6,429 nt of DNA from VGCC01 sp044375955 (GCA_044375955.1 JBILLS010000059.1:1-6429); one strand, 5' to 3'; shown: positions 1-6,429, counted from the stretch's first letter. Program-made: numbers and translations. The notes: generated by a model from the letters alone, not told the origin.

Positions 1-1243
<1,243 letters not shown>

Positions 1244-1265
1244 TAACTTCACTCGCGTCCACTGT

Positions 1266-1294
1266 GCGGTTCCCGAGATTCGGTCGGGAACCCG
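1266..1294 (+). other. Hairpin in 23S-5S spacer
   Basis: The 68-base spacer between 23S and 5S contains a perfect 9-bp stem: GGTTCCCGA at 1268-1276 pairs with TCGGGAACC at 1284-1292 around a 7-base loop. No T-run follows, so it does not look like a terminator. A structured processing element between the two rRNAs is the likely role, but that is inferred from position and structure only. No tRNA is present in the spacer. Confidence 0.6.
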
Positions 1295-1311
1295 ATTGAC
1301 ATCTCCATAGC

Positions 1312-1430
1312 GTTTCGGCGGCCATGGCGAGAGGGAAACGCCCGGCTCCATTCCGAACCCGGAAGCTAAGCCTCTCAGCGCCGATGGTACTGCGCGGGTG
1401 ACTGCGTGGGAGAGTAGGACGCCGCCGGAC
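1312..1430 (+). rRNA. rrf: 5S ribosomal RNA
   Basis: A complete 5S rRNA gene of about 119 bases. The 5' strand GTTTCGGCGGC pairs with the 3' strand GCCGCCGGAC to form helix I (about 1314-1322 with 1421-1429). The diagnostic core CCGAACCCGGAAGCTAAG lies at 1353-1370, followed by CGCCGATGGTACTGC and GGGAGAGTAGGACGCCGCC. The start GTTTCGGNGG and the GGGAAACGCCCGG block are typical of actinobacterial 5S genes. The ends are set from the terminal helix and may be off by one or two bases. The gene is in the usual 23S-5S order, transcribed with the 23S gene. Confidence 0.97.
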
Positions 1431-1438
1431 ATTCTTTC

Positions 1439-1474
1439 GACACGGGCCACCTTCGGGTGGCCCGTGTCATTTGA
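1439..1474 (+). terminator. Intrinsic terminator of the rRNA operon
   Basis: A perfect 13-bp inverted repeat (GACACGGGCCACC at 1439-1451 and its complement at 1456-1468) is capped by a TTCG tetraloop closed by a C-G pair, an extra-stable loop. It starts 8 bases after the 5S end and is followed by the short T-containing stretch ATTTGA. Position and structure make it the end of the rRNA transcript. The poor U-tract is common for terminators in high-GC actinobacteria. Confidence 0.9.
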
Positions 1475-1479
1475 CGCAT

Positions 1480-1485
1480 GGAAGG
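1480..1485 (+). promoter_or_regulatory. Ribosome binding site that fixes the TPR gene start
   Basis: GGAAGG lies 8 bases upstream of the ATG at 1494 and supports that codon over the in-frame upstream ATG at 1398, which falls inside the 5S rRNA gene. No convincing -35/-10 pair is visible between the terminator and this site. Confidence 0.6.
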
Positions 1486-1493
1486 CTGACCGC

Positions 1494-2312
1494 ATGCCAC
1501 CACGTCCCGCGGGCCCACGTCGAGCCGGCACTTCCGGAACCGGAAAGACGGGCCCACGCAAGCCGGGTCCACGCAAGCCGGGTCCACGCAAGCCTGGGCC
1601 GCGTAATGCAGGTCCGGCGAAACCGCGTACGCGCCGTGAGGAGCCGGTACGTGCGCCCCGTGGCCCGCGAATCCCGGACGAGGCGGACTTCGACGATCTC
1701 GATCCCGCAGTGGCCAACGAGCTTCGGACACTGCCCGATGATCTGCGTGAGCGCGTGGGGCGCCTTCTCGTCGCCGCGGACCTCGCTGTGGCAGATGGCG
1801 ACGAAACGAAGGCACGTGAGTTCACCGCGGAGGCGAAGCGACTGGCGGGCCGGGTCGCCTGCGTTCGTGAGGCGTATGCGATCACGAGTTATCTGAGCGC
1901 CGACTATGCCGAGGCGCTGGCCGAATTGCGAGCAGTGCGGCGTATGCGGGGAGGGGACGAGTTCGTCCCCATGATGGCCGACTGTGAGCGGGCGCTCGGG
2001 AAACCTGAAAAAGCATTGGAATTACTACGCGGAATCCCGCTCAGTGGCCTGGATCCTGCGACGCGCGCGGAGTTGTTGATCGTCATGGCAGGTGCACGTG
2101 CCGACATGGGGCAGGTGGATGCGGCGCTCGTGACACTCGAGACCCCGGATCTCACGGGATGTCCGGACGGTGCGGCGCGGGCGCGCATGCAGTTCGCGTA
2201 CGCCGATCTCTGGGAACGCGCAGGTGATCACGCGAAGGCGCGGGAGTGGTTCACGTCCGCGGTGAAGTCCGACCCGGAGGATGTCATCGGGGCTGCTGAG
2301 CGTCTGGGGTAG
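1494..2312 (+). CDS. TPR-repeat protein with basic Gly-Pro-Arg-Lys N-terminal tail
   Basis: The predicted protein has 272 residues. Residues 1-58 are low-complexity and strongly basic, rich in Gly, Pro, Arg and Lys. They include five tandem pentapeptide units (GPRKP three times, then GPRNA and GPAKP) at residues 20-44. An acidic linker follows (PDEADFDDLD, about 61-70). Residues 80-262 are alpha-helical with degenerate tetratricopeptide repeats; the clearest are about 121-154 (YAITSYLSADYAEALAEL), 155-187 (CERALGKPEKALELL), 190-221 and 230-262 (YADLWERAGDHAKAREWF, ending in a TPR-like DP). TPR domains act as protein-binding scaffolds and no catalytic motif is seen. It resembles the TPR protein found near tlyA in mycobacteria (Rv1691 type), though I recognise this by context and architecture, not alignment. 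There is no signal peptide or membrane segment. It begins 25 bases after the rRNA terminator and its 3' end overlaps the convergent hydrolase gene by 29 bp. The basic tail could bind nucleic acid; this is inference. Confidence 0.85.
   Translation: MPPRPAGPRRAGTSGTGKTGPRKPGPRKPGPRKPGPRNAGPAKPRTRREEPVRAPRGPRIPDEADFDDLDPAVANELRTLPDDLRERVGRLLVAADLAVADGDETKAREFTAEAKRLAGRVACVREAYAITSYLSADYAEALAELRAVRRMRGGDEFVPMMADCERALGKPEKALELLRGIPLSGLDPATRAELLIVMAGARADMGQVDAALVTLETPDLTGCPDGAARARMQFAYADLWERAGDHAKAREWFTSAVKSDPEDVIGAAERLG
1551..1625 (+). repeat. Five 15-bp tandem repeats encoding GPRKP-type pentapeptides
   Basis: Five in-frame 15-bp units start at 1551, 1566, 1581, 1596 and 1611. The first three are nearly identical (GGY CCA CGC AAG CCK); the last two have diverged and encode GPRNA and GPAKP. 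Because the unit length is a multiple of three, copy-number change would lengthen or shorten the basic tail without a frameshift. Confidence 0.9.
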
Positions 2313-3246
2313 TGCGCTCGAGCCAATGCCAGATGCCCGCGACCTGGGCCATGGTGCTCGACAGCTCCTCGAAGCTCTCCACCCGGTAAGGGTCAGAGTG
2401 GAAGGCCGCACGTCGTTGTCGGTCCTTCTCCTTGACCCGCTCCACAGCGTGTTCCAGGTCTAATCCGCCACGGAATGCCTCGGTGACCTGCTCAACCCAG
2501 TAGTGCAATTCCGCCTCGGACTCCGCCAACGTGTCGGCAACAGATGTCACGGGCCCGAAGTGACTGAACAGCAAGCGCGTGGGCTTGGTTGCGCGCATGG
2601 CGGCGAGTGACACCAGGGCGAGATCCAGATCGAAGTCGGGGGGTGGTGTCGCGGGTCGCACATCCGCCGTCTCCGGCACGTATACCCCGGCGGCGTCACC
2701 CGTATAGAGGTCACCGGTCGCGGAATCGACGAGACCGATGTGGTGCTTGGCGTGACCGGGGTTATGGAACGCCTCCAGGGCGCGCCCGTCACCGAGGTCG
2801 ATGCTCCCGGTCTCCCCGATGATGTCGAGACGCGCGGCGTCGGTGGGGAGCAGTTCACCGAACAGATCGTCCATCTTGGGTCCGAAGACTCTGCGTGCAC
2901 TTGCCACGAGTCGCGAGGGGTCCACGAGGTGCCGGGCGCCGGACTCGTGGACGGCGACCCTGGCATTCGGGAACGCGCGGGCGAGGTCACCGACCCCACC
3001 CGCGTGGTCGAGGTGGATATGTGTGACCACGATGGTGGCCAGGTCCTCGGGACCCACGCCGAGTTCGCCGAGTGCGCGGATCACCTCGGGTGCCGAGGTC
3101 GCGGTGCCGGTTTCGACGAGGCACGGACGCGAGGAGGCGATGAGGTAGCTCGACGTGATGCCGGTGTACCCGCCCATCATCGTGTCGATCGACCACACGT
3201 CGGATCCGAGTGACTCCGGCGATGTGTCCATGGGGGCATTGTCCAC
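2284..3246 (-). CDS. Metallo-beta-lactamase-fold metal-dependent hydrolase
   Basis: The predicted protein has 320 residues from a GTG start at 3246, or 315 from an in-frame ATG at 3231; neither has a strong ribosome binding site. It has the metal-binding set of the metallo-beta-lactamase superfamily in order: THIHLDHAGG at about 75-84 (H76, H78, D80, H81), NPGH with H165, YTGD with D184, and FSHFGP with H229. These residues normally hold two zinc or iron ions that activate water for hydrolysis. The layout resembles the glyoxalase II/lactonase-like 'MBL fold metallo-hydrolase' group of bacteria, followed by a roughly 80-residue helical C-terminal part (about 240-320). The substrate cannot be told from sequence. 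There is no signal peptide, so it is probably cytoplasmic. It is the only minus-strand gene here, convergent with the TPR gene and divergent from the operon starting at 3327, so it is probably its own transcription unit. Confidence 0.93.
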   Translation of the reverse strand: MDNAPMDTSPESLGSDVWSIDTMMGGYTGITSSYLIASSRPCLVETGTATSAPEVIRALGELGVGPEDLATIVVTHIHLDHAGGVGDLARAFPNARVAVHESGARHLVDPSRLVASARRVFGPKMDDLFGELLPTDAARLDIIGETGSIDLGDGRALEAFHNPGHAKHHIGLVDSATGDLYTGDAAGVYVPETADVRPATPPPDFDLDLALVSLAAMRATKPTRLLFSHFGPVTSVADTLAESEAELHYWVEQVTEAFRGGLDLEHAVERVKEKDRQRRAAFHSDPYRVESFEELSSTMAQVAGIWHWLERTTPDAQQPR

Positions 3247-3247
3247 A
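3239..3247 (+). promoter_or_regulatory. Possible DnaA box
   Basis: TTGTCCACA is an exact match to the DnaA-box consensus favoured in Streptomyces and mycobacteria. It overlaps the GTG start codon of the hydrolase gene and lies 80 bases upstream of the SSB-like gene. I noticed no second close copy nearby, so it is not an origin. It could be a DnaA-responsive regulatory site or a chance 9-mer. Confidence 0.35.
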
Positions 3248-3326
3248 GGTCGGTCACGGGTGCGCAGTCGTCCCGGGATTTCGCGCGGGTCTCGCGGCCA
3301 GGGTCGAGGGGGATGAGGCTGTGGCT
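3247..3326. other. Divergent intergenic gap, presumed promoters for hydrolase and SSB-like operon
   Basis: This 80-base gap separates the minus-strand hydrolase from the plus-strand operon, so promoters for both must lie in it or in the flanking coding ends. I see no convincing -35/-10 pair on either strand. Purine-rich GAGGGGGATGAGG at 3306-3318 serves as ribosome binding region for the SSB-like gene. The DnaA-box-like 9-mer straddles the gap's left edge. Confidence 0.4.
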
Positions 3327-3644
3327 ATGAATCAGGTTGAGTTGGTTGGGCGCATCGGGTCTCGGGTCGAGGATCGGGAACTTCCCAGTGGAGACGTCAT
3401 CACCACATTCAGTGTGACCGTGGACCGGGCACGGGAAGTCGCAGTGGATCGGGCGAGCAGGATCCGCGTGGACGTCATCGCCTGCGTGGCGAACGGCCGC
3501 CGGATGGCAGCGCGGGTTCACCGGCTCGAGCCGGGACAGTCCGTCCGGGTGCGCGGGGTGCTTCGCCGACGCTTCTGGCGAGGTGGAAGCGGTCTGCAGA
3601 GCAGCACCGAGGTGCACGTGCTCGAGTTGCACGTTGGCGGGTGA
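3327..3644 (+). CDS. Short single-stranded DNA-binding protein-like OB-fold protein
   Basis: The predicted protein has 105 residues, compared with about 160-180 for full bacterial SSB. The N-terminus MNQVELVGRIGS and the following LPSGDVITTFSVTVDRA match the first OB-fold strands of SSB. The later LEPGQSVRVRGVLRRRFWRGG matches the SSB segment 'GxxVxVeGrLrtrxw', with the basic residues and W84 in place. The stretch RIRVDVIACVANGRRMAARVHRL stands where SSB has 'teWhrVvafGklAe', but the conserved tryptophan there is missing. The acidic C-terminal tail that recruits partner proteins is absent; the protein ends at the OB fold (VLELHVGG). It is probably a paralogue of the replication SSB rather than the main one. 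I chose the ATG at 3327, preceded 8 bases upstream by GAGG; a GTG at 3321 is also possible. It is the first gene of the co-directional cluster leading to tlyA, with 12 bases to the next start. Confidence 0.82.
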   Translation: MNQVELVGRIGSRVEDRELPSGDVITTFSVTVDRAREVAVDRASRIRVDVIACVANGRRMAARVHRLEPGQSVRVRGVLRRRFWRGGSGLQSSTEVHVLELHVGG

Positions 3645-3656
3645 CACCATGGGGCC

Positions 3657-4094
3657 ATGGCGGTCACAGGCGAGCCGGGGGGCACACCGTACGACTGGTA
3701 CATGCGTGCGACCGAACTTCTCGATTCCGGCAACCCGGATGCCGCGATCGTGCTGCTCGAATGGGTGCTTGCCGAGGACGACTCAAGTGCGGTGCTCGAG
3801 GCCTACGGACGAGCACTTTTCGACTCGCGCCGTTACGCCGAGGCGGTCGACGTGCTGACCCGATTGGTCGAACGTTGTCCGGATACCGACTACGGCCACT
3901 ACGCCCTCGGCCTGTCACTCTGGCGCCTCCAGAGATTCCTGGGAGCACGTGATCACCTCGCCATGGCATTCGTCATGCGACCGGAGCGTGCGGACTACGG
4001 CTCGGCGCTGTCCCAGGTGAAGGCGACCTTGCGCGCGCGCATCGAAGGCGGCCTTCCCCTGGAAGGTCCGGTGGAGACCGGCCGCGCGTCATGA
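3657..4094 (+). CDS. Small tetratricopeptide-repeat protein
   Basis: The predicted protein has 145 residues. It holds about three TPR units: residues 11-44 (YMRATELLDSGNPDAAIVLL), 45-78 (AVLEAYGRALFDSRRYAEAV, ending in CPDT) and 79-112 (HYALGLSLWRLQRFLGARDH, then the RPE turn). A short helix and a disordered tail follow. It has no signal peptide, membrane helix or catalytic motif, so a cytoplasmic protein-binding adaptor is the reasonable reading. It starts 12 bases after the SSB-like gene. Its stop shares the ATGA overlap with the HAD phosphatase start at 4091, which points to coupled translation and possibly a role linked to that enzyme. The ribosome binding site before 3657 is weak. The partner is unknown. 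Confidence 0.88.
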   Translation: MAVTGEPGGTPYDWYMRATELLDSGNPDAAIVLLEWVLAEDDSSAVLEAYGRALFDSRRYAEAVDVLTRLVERCPDTDYGHYALGLSLWRLQRFLGARDHLAMAFVMRPERADYGSALSQVKATLRARIEGGLPLEGPVETGRAS

Positions 4095-5095
4095 GTCTCG
4101 TCGACTCCTACGACACAGTCCTGTTCGATCTCGATGGCGTGATCTACCGCGGGCCACGTGCCCTCCCCGGGGTGCCCGAGATCATCGCCGACGTTGAAGC
4201 ACGCGGTGTGCGCTGCGTCTATGTCACGAATAACGCTTCCCGAACGCCGGCTGCCGTCGCGGCACACCTCCGCGATCTCGGGATTCCGTGTACCGACGAG
4301 CAAGTCGTGACCTCCCCGCAAGCGGCCGTGCAGATACTCGCCGGTGTATGTGCAGAGGGTGCGCAGATCTTCGTCGTCGGAGGGACGGGTATCGAGGACG
4401 CGCTTCGCGACGCGGGGTTCGTGCCCACCCGGAACCCGGGAGACGGTCCCGTCGCCGTGGTGCAGGGCTTCGCCCCCGACGTCGGGTGGCGTGACCTGGC
4501 GATGGCGTCGTACCTGATCGAGTCGGGGTGTCTCTGGGTGGCGACCAACCTGGATCTCACCTTTCCCACCGAGCACGGGGTGGCACCCGGAAACGGCTCG
4601 TTGGTCGCTGCGGTCGCGAACGCGGTGGGTCGACAGCCCGATCACGTCGCCGGCAAGCCCGAACCAGCCCTCCTCCAGACCGCGATGAACCGCGTCGGCG
4701 CGCATCGCGCGCTCATGGTGGGGGACCGGCTCGACACGGACATCGCGGGCGCCCATCGGGTGGGTATCGACTCCCTCTACGTGGCGACCGGGGTGCACTC
4801 CCTGATCGATGTGTGCGCGGCGGGGCCGGGGTCGCGACCGACCTTCCTGGGATCCGATCTCGGGGCACTGGTCCAGGCCCCGGCAACCGAGGTCTCCGTG
4901 GTGGATGGAACCTGGGAGACGGACGGGCGGATTCCGCCCGAGCGTGCGTGGGATGTGGCGGCGGCCCTCGCCCGGGAGTGCTGGCGGGTCCAGGACGAGT
5001 CGGGCGCCATCGACGTGTCCGACGTGGTGGAGCGGTGGAGTCGGCGGTTCCCCGGCGCCTTGCCGCACGCGGCGATCTCCACCGTCGGGCACTAG
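4091..5095 (+). CDS. HAD superfamily subfamily IIA phosphatase (Rv1692-like, possible glycerol-3-phosphate phosphatase)
   Basis: The predicted protein has 334 residues. All four HAD motifs are present: motif I FDLDGVIY with the nucleophile D13 and acid/base D15; motif II VTNNAS with T46; motif III AGKPEP with K189; and motif IV VGDRLDTDIAGA with D212 and D217 for Mg2+. The large cap between motifs II and III, together with the TNN and GKP signatures, defines the NagD/p-nitrophenylphosphatase-like IIA group. In M. tuberculosis the gene at this place relative to tlyA (Rv1692) is reported as a glycerol-3-phosphate phosphatase used in phospholipid recycling. Synteny suggests the same substrate here, which is inference. 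The HAD core ends near residue 250 and an extra segment of about 85 residues follows, including WETDGRIPPERAWDVAAALA. The start overlaps the preceding TPR gene by 4 bases; the next gene starts 25 bases after the stop. Confidence 0.95.
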   Translation: MSLVDSYDTVLFDLDGVIYRGPRALPGVPEIIADVEARGVRCVYVTNNASRTPAAVAAHLRDLGIPCTDEQVVTSPQAAVQILAGVCAEGAQIFVVGGTGIEDALRDAGFVPTRNPGDGPVAVVQGFAPDVGWRDLAMASYLIESGCLWVATNLDLTFPTEHGVAPGNGSLVAAVANAVGRQPDHVAGKPEPALLQTAMNRVGAHRALMVGDRLDTDIAGAHRVGIDSLYVATGVHSLIDVCAAGPGSRPTFLGSDLGALVQAPATEVSVVDGTWETDGRIPPERAWDVAAALARECWRVQDESGAIDVSDVVERWSRRFPGALPHAAISTVGH

Positions 5096-5108
5096 GTTTG
5101 TCGGAGTC

Positions 5109-5114
5109 AGGAGG
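5109..5114 (+). promoter_or_regulatory. Strong Shine-Dalgarno before the phasin-like gene
   Basis: AGGAGG sits 5 bases before the GTG at 5120 and decides that start. It is the strongest ribosome binding site in this operon, suggesting the phasin-like protein is translated independently of, and perhaps more abundantly than, its neighbours. Confidence 0.75.
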
Positions 5115-5119
5115 CAACC

Positions 5120-5488
5120 GTGATCGATTCGCTACGCACCTACGTCACCCTGGTGACCGGAGTCACCGAGGCCACCGCCGCCAAGGCGAAGGAGGTGGCC
5201 AGCGGTCTGCTGGACCAGGGTTTCGCGCGCTTCGCCGGCACCGAATCCGTCCAGGCCCTCGCCGATGATGTCCTGAGCGCCTCCGAGGCGAACCGGGCGA
5301 AGTTGGTCGAACTGATCCGTTCCGAGATCGACAAGGCCGCCGCGCGGATGGGCTTCGTCCGCGAGGACGAATTGGCCGCGCTGCGCGCTCGGGTGGAGCG
5401 TCTCGAGCGCGGATCCACCGAGACTGCGGCACCGGAGGCACCGACCGCACCCAAGAAGCGCAAGGTCGTCGTCGAGGAGGGCGCATGA
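5120..5488 (+). CDS. Phasin-like coiled-coil small protein
   Basis: The predicted protein has 122 residues and starts with GTG behind AGGAGG. Residues 1-75 form amphipathic, Ala-rich helices (VTEATAAKAKEVASGLLDQG). Residues 78-97 (GFVREDELAALRARVERLER) are a short leucine-heptad coiled coil of the type seen in phasin/PhaF-like and UbiK-like accessory proteins, probably mediating oligomerisation. The tail is Ala/Pro/Glu-rich and ends in a lysine cluster (PKKRK) and VVVEEGA. Phasins coat polyhydroxyalkanoate granules, but many actinobacterial members lack any tie to such storage and no pha gene is seen here, so I give the structural class only. There is no signal peptide or membrane helix. Its stop overlaps the next start by 4 bases (ATGA at 5485). 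Confidence 0.8.
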   Translation: MIDSLRTYVTLVTGVTEATAAKAKEVASGLLDQGFARFAGTESVQALADDVLSASEANRAKLVELIRSEIDKAAARMGFVREDELAALRARVERLERGSTETAAPEAPTAPKKRKVVVEEGA

Positions 5489-5727
5489 CACCCGAGGACG
5501 CCCACCCGTCGATCCAGGATGAGGAGATCCTCGTGTTGGAGGACGTCCCCGATCCCGATCTGATCCTTCCCGTCTGGGAACCAACCGGTGTCACGGCCGT
5601 CGATGTCGCCCTCGAGAGATTGAGCGTCATCGCCGATGCCGGCCTCAGCGAGCATCCGGAGGTATTCGGATCCATCCACGCCGATCTCCGCCACGTCCTC
5701 GGTGACCTGGACTCTGACAAAACGTGA
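5485..5727 (+). CDS. Conserved small acidic protein upstream of tlyA (Rv1693-like position)
   Basis: The predicted protein has 80 residues with an acidic first third (EDAHPSIQDEEILVLEDVPDPD). The compact second half, TGVTAVDVALERL at about 34-46 and EHPEVFGSIHADLRHVL at about 57-72, resembles the short conserved proteins encoded immediately before tlyA in many actinobacteria, which share a 'VDaAL..L..L...H..vf..vH..L' pattern. It is probably two helices, and no function is known to me. The start is supported by AGGAGGG just upstream (about 5475-5481) and the ATGA overlap with the phasin-like gene. Its stop is embedded in the GTGA overlap with tlyA, so it is flanked on both sides by translational-coupling junctions. 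Confidence 0.82.
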   Translation: MTPEDAHPSIQDEEILVLEDVPDPDLILPVWEPTGVTAVDVALERLSVIADAGLSEHPEVFGSIHADLRHVLGDLDSDKT

Positions 5728-6429
5728 CCGTCACCATGCGACGCCGTCTCGATGCCGAACTCGTGCGCCGAGGGCTTGCGAGGTCGCGTGACCATGCACG
5801 TGACCTGATCGAGTCTGGTTCCGTGCGGGTGCAGGGCACTGAATCGACGAAGGTCGGTCGCCAGGTCGAAGAATCCGTGTCGATCACGGTGCGGAATCCG
5901 GACGAGTCCACGTGGGTCTCCCGGGGGGCGCACAAGCTGCAGGGCGCCCTCCGCGCCTTCCCCGATCTGGATGTGCGCGGCAGGAAAGCGCTGGATGCCG
6001 GTGCGTCCACGGGTGGATTCACCCAGGTCCTCCTGGCCGAGGGTGTCCGCGAGGTCCTCGCCGTCGACGTCGGGTACGGGCAGCTTGCCTGGGAGTTGCG
6101 CACCGATCCGCGGGTCCACGTGCGGGAACGCTGCAACGTCCGCAACCTCGTCGCAGCCGACCTTCCCTACGCACCGGATCTCATCGTGGCCGACCTGTCC
6201 TTCATCTCGTTGCGCACCGTGATCGGGCCGCTGATCGAAATCGCTGCGGCGCAGTGCGACTTCCTTCTCATGGTCAAGCCCCAGTTCGAAGTCGGACGCG
6301 AGGCAGTCGGACAGGGTGTCGTGACCGATCCGGCCCTGCATGCCTCCGCGGTGCGCGGTGTCATCGACGCATGCCAAGGGCTGTCGCTACGCGGAGTCGC
6401 GGCCAGTGTGCTGCCCGGGCCGAAAGGAA
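5724..6429 (+). CDS. tlyA: TlyA, 16S/23S rRNA (cytidine-2'-O)-methyltransferase, 3' end cut by window
   Basis: The frame is open for 235 codons to the window edge; known homologues are about 270 residues, so roughly 35-40 are missing. Residues 6-38 form an S4-type RNA-binding domain (LDAELVRRGLARSR). Then come VSRGAHKL (K71), the S-adenosylmethionine site LDAGASTGGFT (90-100), DVGYGQLAW (115-123), VADLSFISL (D157) and VKPQFEVG (K185). K71, D157 and K185 correspond to three of the four proposed catalytic residues of M. tuberculosis TlyA; the fourth, a glutamate, would lie just past the window end. TlyA methylates the 2'-OH of C1920 in 23S rRNA and, in the actinobacterial TlyAII type, C1409 in 16S rRNA. 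Loss of these marks gives capreomycin/viomycin resistance. The Arg-rich N-terminus resembles the mycobacterial TlyAII protein. The GTG at 5724 overlaps the previous stop (GTGA); the ATG at 5736 gives an N-terminus closer to the mycobacterial one and is a real alternative. Neither has a clear ribosome binding site. Confidence 0.96.
   Translation, partial: MTVTMRRRLDAELVRRGLARSRDHARDLIESGSVRVQGTESTKVGRQVEESVSITVRNPDESTWVSRGAHKLQGALRAFPDLDVRGRKALDAGASTGGFTQVLLAEGVREVLAVDVGYGQLAWELRTDPRVHVRERCNVRNLVAADLPYAPDLIVADLSFISLRTVIGPLIEIAAAQCDFLLMVKPQFEVGREAVGQGVVTDPALHASAVRGVIDACQGLSLRGVAASVLPGPKG

Noticed and set aside
1268..1292. Spacer hairpin considered as a terminator separating 23S from 5S
   Set aside because: No T-run follows and the 5S gene must be transcribed with the 23S; a processing structure is more likely.
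1471..1476. TTGACG as a -35 promoter element for the TPR gene
   Set aside because: A -10 at normal spacing would fall on the start codon, and no TANNNT-like sequence is there.
1398..1493. In-frame upstream ATG that would extend the TPR protein by 32 residues
   Set aside because: It lies inside the 5S rRNA gene and would run through the rRNA terminator. The ATG at 1494 has a proper GGAAGG site 8 bases upstream.
1551..1625. Repeat cluster considered as a CRISPR-like array
   Set aside because: The 15-bp units abut without spacers and keep a reading frame, so they are a coding tandem repeat.
3995..5092. 365-codon minus-strand open frame
   Set aside because: It is antisense to the HAD phosphatase, whose four catalytic motifs are intact. 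The minus-strand product has no family features.
5163..6377. Long 404-codon minus-strand open frame
   Set aside because: It lies antisense to the phasin-like, 80-aa and tlyA genes. Its translation is Arg/Pro/Ser-rich with no recognisable motif, as expected for a high-GC shadow frame, while the plus strand holds clear tlyA motifs.

Overview
The window looks like chromosomal DNA from a high-GC actinobacterium (Actinomycetota). The 5S rRNA and the 3' half of the 23S rRNA have actinobacterial character. Protein genes show strong G/C third-position bias and frequent GTG starts. The order of HAD-IIA phosphatase, small conserved ORFs and then tlyA matches the Mycobacterium tuberculosis Rv1691-Rv1694 neighbourhood as I recall it. 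The sequence does not let me name a genus.

Layout: bases 1-1243 are the 3' part of a 23S rRNA gene, starting near E. coli position 1658. A short spacer with a perfect hairpin follows, then a 5S rRNA gene (about 1312-1430) and a strong UUCG-capped intrinsic terminator (1439-1468) that closes the rRNA operon. Only 25 bases later starts a plus-strand gene for a basic-tailed TPR protein (1494-2312). It converges on, and overlaps by 29 bp, a minus-strand metallo-beta-lactamase-fold hydrolase (2284-3246). After a roughly 80-bp divergent gap, a tight plus-strand operon runs to the window end: a short SSB/OB-fold protein, a small TPR protein, a HAD-IIA phosphatase, a phasin-like coiled-coil protein, an 80-aa conserved small protein, and the 5' four-fifths or so of tlyA, an rRNA 2'-O-methyltransferase cut off by the window edge. 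Three of the five operon junctions are 4-base start/stop overlaps (ATGA or GTGA), which suggests translational coupling.

Functionally this is mostly housekeeping. The clearest functional link is that TlyA's known 23S target, the cytidine equivalent to E. coli C1920 in helix 69, lies in the same window at about base 263. I see no mobile element, CRISPR array, tRNA or defence system, and I do not think the window holds a striking new system. The points most worth a second look are the minimal SSB-like protein heading the operon, an exact actinobacterial DnaA-box match in the divergent gap beside it, the pentapeptide-repeat basic tail of the TPR protein next to the rRNA terminator, and the C-terminal extension of the HAD phosphatase.
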